Source: Dethiosulfovibrio sp.
GTDB lineage: Bacteria; Synergistota; Synergistia; Synergistales; Dethiosulfovibrionaceae
NCBI GenBank assembly: GCA_028709985.1
Contig: JAQUTB010000045.1
Coordinates: 1 to 9,047, forward strand
DNA: 9,047 nt
Reading direction: 5' to 3'
Below, in pieces: positions 5,901 to 9,047 of this stretch. The position numbers were made by a program, and so were the translations under genes. The notes beneath the pieces were generated by a model. The model was not told the DNA's origin and did not search any database. It saw nothing but the letters and a program-made list of their open reading frames with translations. Each line of letters begins with the position of its first letter. Within the stretch, counting starts at the first letter, position 1.

Positions 5901-8098
5901 CCGAGGGAACGGTGGGAGTCAAGGTATCGGTAAAAGACGAGGCAGGGCAACCTCTTTCCGGTCAGGTCTGGTTGGCCATGGTGGACAGGGGAATCCTGGG
6001 CCTTACCGACCATAAGGTTCCAGACCCGTGGAGGACCTTCACGTCTCTCAGACAGCTTGGATCGAGGGCATCTGACCTCTACGACGAGCTTATACCGATA
6101 GAGTCCCGAGAGACCCCTCTGCTTCATCCCGCAGGAGGAGCCGGGGCAGCGATGATGGCCCTCAACCTCTCACCTCTCAGGGCAAGGGGGTTCAAGGTCC
6201 TATCCATGGTAAAAGAGGGCCTGGAGGTCAAGGACGGCGTCTTGGACGTCTCTTTCGACATTCCGGAGTTCTCCGGCGGGGCCGATATAGTCGCTGTCTT
6301 CATAGGGTCGAAACTGGGATCGGCAAGCTCTCAAATCTCAATCGCCAGGGAGGTCACCGTGGACCCATCGGTCCCCTCCGTGTTGGCCCCTGGCGACCTG
6401 GTCCAGGTCCCGCTCTCGGTAATCTCCACGTCCTCGTCGGACCTAAAACTGTCCGTGGCGGTGGAGGCCTCGGGCCAGTGGACCTACGAGGGTAAAAAAT
6501 CCCTCGACGTCTCGATCCCCTCCGGCGGATCGACGACGATAGAGCTGCCATTTCGGGCCTCAGAGAGCTCCGGTTACGGCGGCTTAACCATCGGGGTCAC
6601 CGGCACTGGGCTGGATTTCTCCGTGAGCAGAGAGACCGTAATAAGGCCTCCTATGCCCAGGATATCCCTGTCCGAGACCGGCGTGGCCGAGGTCGGCACA
6701 AAGTCGTTCAAGGAAAAGGGCAGATGGTTCCCCGGAACCATGACGTCGTCGCTGTATCTGTCCGGCTCTCAGAAGGCGGACCTGCTTCCGGCGATATCGT
6801 TCCTCAGGGGATACCCCTACACCTGTCTGGAGCAGACCGTCTCGACCGCTTGGCCCTTGGTCGTCTTGCCGAACATGATCGAAAACATAGAGTCCAAATC
6901 GAGCTCGGAGGTGGAAGCCCTCCTCCGGGACGTCATCACCAGGCTCCAGGCGTTGCAGCTCTACGACGGCAGCTTCGTATCCTGGCCTAACGGCACGACC
7001 GACCTTTGGGGCAGCGTCTACGCGTCTCACCTCATCGCGTCGGTGGATCCTTCCTTGGTTCCAGGTGGCATGACCGACAGAATCGGTAACTTCTTGCGGT
7101 CGGTGCTCTCCGATCCCTCCGAGGACGGTCAAGCCCTGTCGAGAAAGGCCTACAGCGCCTACGTGGTTGCCCTCCTCGGCCAGGCTCCCCTCGGATGGAT
7201 GGAGTGGCTGTCGGAAAGGGTAGGTCAGATGGACGAGGCGGGCAGATCGTTCCTGGCTGGAGCCTACGGCGTAGCAGGAAAGAAGGAAAAGGGACTGGCC
7301 TTGATGGGCAAATCCATCGGTAAGGCGGTCTCCCCCTATGGCTCTCCCCTCAGGGACCAGGCCATAAGGCTGATAGCCCTCGAGGCTCTCGCCCCTGGCG
7401 GGGCCGACGAGGCGTTGTTGGCCAACCAGATCGCCAAAGCCATAGCTCAGGGCGAGCTTTCGACCCAGGAGGCGGGACTTTCGGTCTTGGCCCTGGGCGG
7501 ATACGTATCCAAGGCGGATATCAAGCCATTCTCCGCCACATTGACCGACGGGGAGAACGTCCTCTCCCTCTCTACCGGCGATGACCTGGTCATATCCTCC
7601 GATCTCGAAGTCGTCTGGACGCTCAAAAACGATGGACCCGGTAGGGTATTTTGGGGCAAGACCACCTCAGGGGTCCCGCTGGACTCTCAGCCCAACCTGG
7701 ACCAGGGTATAAAGGTCCGTCGCGTCCTCACCGACAGGGATGGAAACGTTCTAGATCTCTCCTCTCCCCTTGAGTTGGGCCAGGAGATAGTTGTAAAGAT
7801 CCGTATCACGCCGACCGGTCCCGTCTCGGACCTGGTGGTGGTGGACGTCCTCCCCGGCTGTTTTGACGTCTGGAATCCGGCTCTCGAGTCCGGCGAGGAG
7901 TCGGTAGGGGCAAGGAGAGAGGTCAGATTCGACAGGGTGCTGTTCTTCCCCGAGAGGGTGGATAAAGAGGTCACGGTGGGATACCGCTGTAGGGTTATAT
8001 CCAGAGGAGACTTTGCCTTGCCGCCGATCTCCGCCGAGTCGATGTACAACCCGGGAATCCGAAGCCTGAGCGGCGAAGGACGAATCACGGTGCGTTAA
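2918..8098 (+). CDS. yfhM: Bacterial alpha-2-macroglobulin (YfhM type), thioester-containing
   Basis: The 1726-residue exported protein is slightly longer than E. coli YfhM (about 1650). It is thought to trap invading proteases: cleavage of a bait region exposes a thioester that links covalently to the protease. Residues 1-22 are a signal peptide with cleavage after AWA. Residues 25-120 are an Ig-like first macroglobulin domain (SFSPQGEV, then FSSPV). Further segments are ARVWESGLLVWVNG near 440, IPRGIYRPGETV near 543-554, and VEDFTPPR at 633. The bait-region domain carries DRGILGLTDHKVPDPW from about 1023, then DLYDELIPI at 1053, followed by a short Gly/Ala-rich stretch (about 1066-1080), the probable bait. 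VPSVLAPGD precedes the thioester domain, where CLEQ is 1303-1306, followed by a helical domain with DGSFVSWPNG. The C-terminus has the receptor-like domain (YRCRVISRGDFALPPISAESMYNP). pbpC follows after three bases, the classic partner. The lipobox expected from E. coli is absent: Cys17 is preceded by Leu-Ala-Leu. Confidence 0.95.
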   Translation: MKVKFLARWILLSLALCGTAWADDFSVKSFSPQGEVTGKPEIKVIFSSPVVESGLLGKVLPDDQVPLIVEPSVKGSCVWDSVDTLVLVPGKPLTPATEYRASMKAVRDLSGRLLAGPQSFSFNTAPLKLKSIRQVEFTPYRELTLRFEFSLPIPPQRLLGFVSATSDGTVVRLIPQGESPSKSVSVKTEYVPGEKVSVKVGKGLASDLGPLGLAEDKEISIALSSGLSITGGYAESQPEGKGRINIYTSRPVDPGEVKGFVSVSPERKFRVEPIYGGFALVGDFAPRDRYTVTVKKGLGGEDGLKVDDSRSFVIPDMEKSVTFAVSGTFLTPMDSPRIPLETVNLDRVQVSAWKLYPNNVALVTGALNSGTEPPKALSRNIGTKQFDVDNRLNRAVRGALDLDGFLGDKKGVFLLEASDGEGGWNVARQMVTLTDLGISARVWESGLLVWVNGLSDAEPISDASVTVYSSSNQILSKGTTDKDGLWTMSDKDRWDPQLRPAVITVEKGDDLSFLALEGDKFSDSGVDVFGSPWVSSYEAESLIPRGIYRPGETVEITSIVRGAHMALPGEFPVLWKVINPMDGESARGSQVLSRWGSASVSFDVPGEAPTGKYRFELSVPGGDAPLCSTSFLVEDFTPPRIELELVPSSESSRAGEDMELSFKASYLFGAPSPALPWEMQVTTTPRQFRSKLFPNYTFGDVETQFNGGEEYIGSGSLDDQGKGELSWTVPDHWKAPSMIDLHMILQAMEPGGRWVSRSVTIPCALSPYNIGIRAPEGDLLPGKAASFGIAAVTDEDKAASPSLRWELFSVIEQYVMVREEGRTRMRWQEEKVAVSDGKLSLKDGKASLSLTPDQEGRYLLVLSDGKGSSGSVRFDSWRPWDGSSKSVSIPDRIDLSLGKGSVSYRAPFPGRGLFTLESDGLISAKVLNLDLSGEIKFDTTDDMWPNGWCSLQVIRPVSEKGKWGPHRALGALSIPINNEGLKALVTMEVPKTAEPEGTVGVKVSVKDEAGQPLSGQVWLAMVDRGILGLTDHKVPDPWRTFTSLRQLGSRASDLYDELIPIESRETPLLHPAGGAGAAMMALNLSPLRARGFKVLSMVKEGLEVKDGVLDVSFDIPEFSGGADIVAVFIGSKLGSASSQISIAREVTVDPSVPSVLAPGDLVQVPLSVISTSSSDLKLSVAVEASGQWTYEGKKSLDVSIPSGGSTTIELPFRASESSGYGGLTIGVTGTGLDFSVSRETVIRPPMPRISLSETGVAEVGTKSFKEKGRWFPGTMTSSLYLSGSQKADLLPAISFLRGYPYTCLEQTVSTAWPLVVLPNMIENIESKSSSEVEALLRDVITRLQALQLYDGSFVSWPNGTTDLWGSVYASHLIASVDPSLVPGGMTDRIGNFLRSVLSDPSEDGQALSRKAYSAYVVALLGQAPLGWMEWLSERVGQMDEAGRSFLAGAYGVAGKKEKGLALMGKSIGKAVSPYGSPLRDQAIRLIALEALAPGGADEALLANQIAKAIAQGELSTQEAGLSVLALGGYVSKADIKPFSATLTDGENVLSLSTGDDLVISSDLEVVWTLKNDGPGRVFWGKTTSGVPLDSQPNLDQGIKVRRVLTDRDGNVLDLSSPLELGQEIVVKIRITPTGPVSDLVVVDVLPGCFDVWNPALESGEESVGARREVRFDRVLFFPERVDKEVTVGYRCRVISRGDFALPPISAESMYNPGIRSLSGEGRITVR
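6824..6835 (+). other. Thioester motif CLEQ of the macroglobulin
   Basis: Codons TGT CTG GAG CAG encode Cys1303-Leu-Glu-Gln1306 within GYPYTCLEQTVS. In this family the Cys and Gln side chains form the internal thioester. Both reactive residues are present, so this copy should be thioester-active, unlike the thioester-less YfaS-type paralogues. Confidence 0.92.
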
Positions 8099-8101
8099 CC
8101 T

Positions 8102-9047
8102 ATGAAAAAAGCCTTATTCTTTGGGGCGTTGGGTATCGCCCTGTCGGCGATTATCTGGGAGGGGGCATCCAAGGTGGTGTCCCCTCCACCTTTGGACGAC
8201 GTCCTCCAGGTCGTTCCCTCCCCGACGGTGACGGACAGGGATGGCTCCATACTGTGGGCGGGGCTCAGCGAGGAGGATCAAGTCTGCATCCCCCTATCTC
8301 TGGACAGTATGGGTAAGTGGCTTCCCACCGTCCTTATGGAGGTCGAGGACAGGCGGTTTTTGAACCACCGAGGGGTCGACTGGATAGGCATAGCCAGGGC
8401 GATGTTACAGAACGTCAAAAACATGAGGGTCGTGTCGGGAGGATCTACCCTGACAAGCCAGCTCATAAGGATGACCCAGCCCAGGGACAGGACCTTTAAG
8501 GCCAAGGCATTGGAGTTTCTCCAGGCCTCGGCGCTGGAGGGGAAAATAGATAAAAAGTCCATCCTGGAGGCCTACCTGAACAAAGCCCCCTTCGGTGGAA
8601 ACCTCAAAGGGGCCATGGCGGGATCGCTGGGCTGGTGGGGAAAGAGCCCCTCGGACCTATCCTTGGCCGAGGCCTCCATGTTGGTCGCAATGCTCAAGGG
8701 CCCCACAAGATACAGGCCCGACCTACACCCTGAGAGGGCCAAAGCCAGGAGGGACATGATACTGTCCGATCTCGCCAGTAGGGGCGTTATCAGCTCCTCT
8801 CAGAGGGACCTGTCCATGGCCGAGCCGGTCCCTCGGTCGATCTCCCTGCCGAGGGAGCACTTTTTGTTTGTATCCCAGGTCCTCGCCAAAAATCCCGATG
8901 GCGGAACCTCAACCCTTGACCGCGCCGTTCAGGAGTCGCTGGTCAGAAAGGTAAACCTGGGCCTGAGGGGGATGCCTAGAGATATCACAGCATCGGCCAT
9001 AGTGGTGGAGAACGACACAGGAGCTGTTAGGGCCTACGTGGGCAACG
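8102..9047 (+). CDS. pbpC: Penicillin-binding protein 1C, N-terminal part (cut by window end)
   Basis: The gene is open to the window edge; 315 residues are visible. It encodes a class A penicillin-binding protein of the PBP1C type, which polymerises glycan strands of peptidoglycan at the outer face of the inner membrane. Residues 4-19 form the signal-anchor helix. The glycosyltransferase-51 motifs are complete: EDRRFLNHRGVD (82-93, with catalytic Glu82), GGSTLTSQ (113-120), KAKALE (133-138, with second Glu138), ILEAYLNKAPFGGN (154-167), and LAEASMLVAMLKGPTRYRP (188-206). STLDRAVQ (270-277) and AIVVENDTGAVRAYVG (299-314) begin the linker and transpeptidase domain; its Ser-X-X-Lys active site lies beyond the window. 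Motif 2 has Ser119 where PBP1C usually has Met. The start is three bases after the macroglobulin stop and has no convincing Shine-Dalgarno site of its own (AAGGA lies about 20 bases upstream), so translation probably depends on coupling with the gene before it. Confidence 0.95.
   Translation, partial: MKKALFFGALGIALSAIIWEGASKVVSPPPLDDVLQVVPSPTVTDRDGSILWAGLSEEDQVCIPLSLDSMGKWLPTVLMEVEDRRFLNHRGVDWIGIARAMLQNVKNMRVVSGGSTLTSQLIRMTQPRDRTFKAKALEFLQASALEGKIDKKSILEAYLNKAPFGGNLKGAMAGSLGWWGKSPSDLSLAEASMLVAMLKGPTRYRPDLHPERAKARRDMILSDLASRGVISSSQRDLSMAEPVPRSISLPREHFLFVSQVLAKNPDGGTSTLDRAVQESLVRKVNLGLRGMPRDITASAIVVENDTGAVRAYVGN

Noticed and set aside
6584..7132. 182-residue antisense frame opposite the thioester region
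   Set aside because: The frame is explained by codon bias of the sense gene; there is no motif or start signal.
8096..8101. Frameshift or sequencing error splitting one fused gene
   Set aside because: The macroglobulin ends with its normal C-terminal domain and PBP1C begins with a normal signal-anchor helix, so these are two complete genes with a real stop between them.

Overview
The window reads as ordinary chromosomal DNA from a Gram-negative (two-membrane) bacterium. It is moderately GC-rich by eye, tightly packed, and uses AGG/AGA (Arg), ATA (Ile) and GGA/GGG (Gly) codons freely. That codon habit together with the protein styles resembles Synergistota such as Dethiosulfovibrio and relatives, but this lineage guess is an inference that I could not test. 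No RNA genes, CRISPR arrays, insertion sequences or phage genes were found. No gene-free stretch exceeds about 110 bases.

Layout, left to right. (1) A plus-strand gene (1-882) encodes an unrecognised two-part protein with a single C-terminal membrane anchor. It ends at a strong hairpin (885-913) that probably terminates it. (2) A minus-strand pair follows: a cysteine-dependent tyrosine/dual-specificity phosphatase (2811 down to 2227) and, overlapping it by 14 bases, a MATE-family multidrug/cation antiporter (2240 down to 885). The MATE stop codon lies inside the hairpin, so the two converging transcription units share it. (3) A short divergent control region (2812-2917) carries candidate promoters for both directions. 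(4) A plus-strand pair follows: a 1726-residue secreted bacterial alpha-2-macroglobulin (YfhM type, 2918-8098) with an intact CLEQ thioester motif, and three bases after its stop the start of pbpC, a class A penicillin-binding protein of the PBP1C type (8102 onward, cut by the window end).

How they work together. The alpha-2-macroglobulin/PBP1C pair is a known envelope-defence and repair module. The macroglobulin is thought to trap proteases that breach the outer membrane, and PBP1C is thought to mend peptidoglycan; here the two are almost certainly co-transcribed. The phosphatase and MATE exporter form a separate, translationally coupled operon that shares the divergent promoter region, so joint control is possible but unproven. 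The clearest open questions are the unknown tail-anchored protein, the missing lipobox on the macroglobulin, the same-frame single-stop junction between macroglobulin and PBP1C, and the long, hairpin-containing spacer in front of the MATE GTG start. I see no clear sign of a wholly new system.
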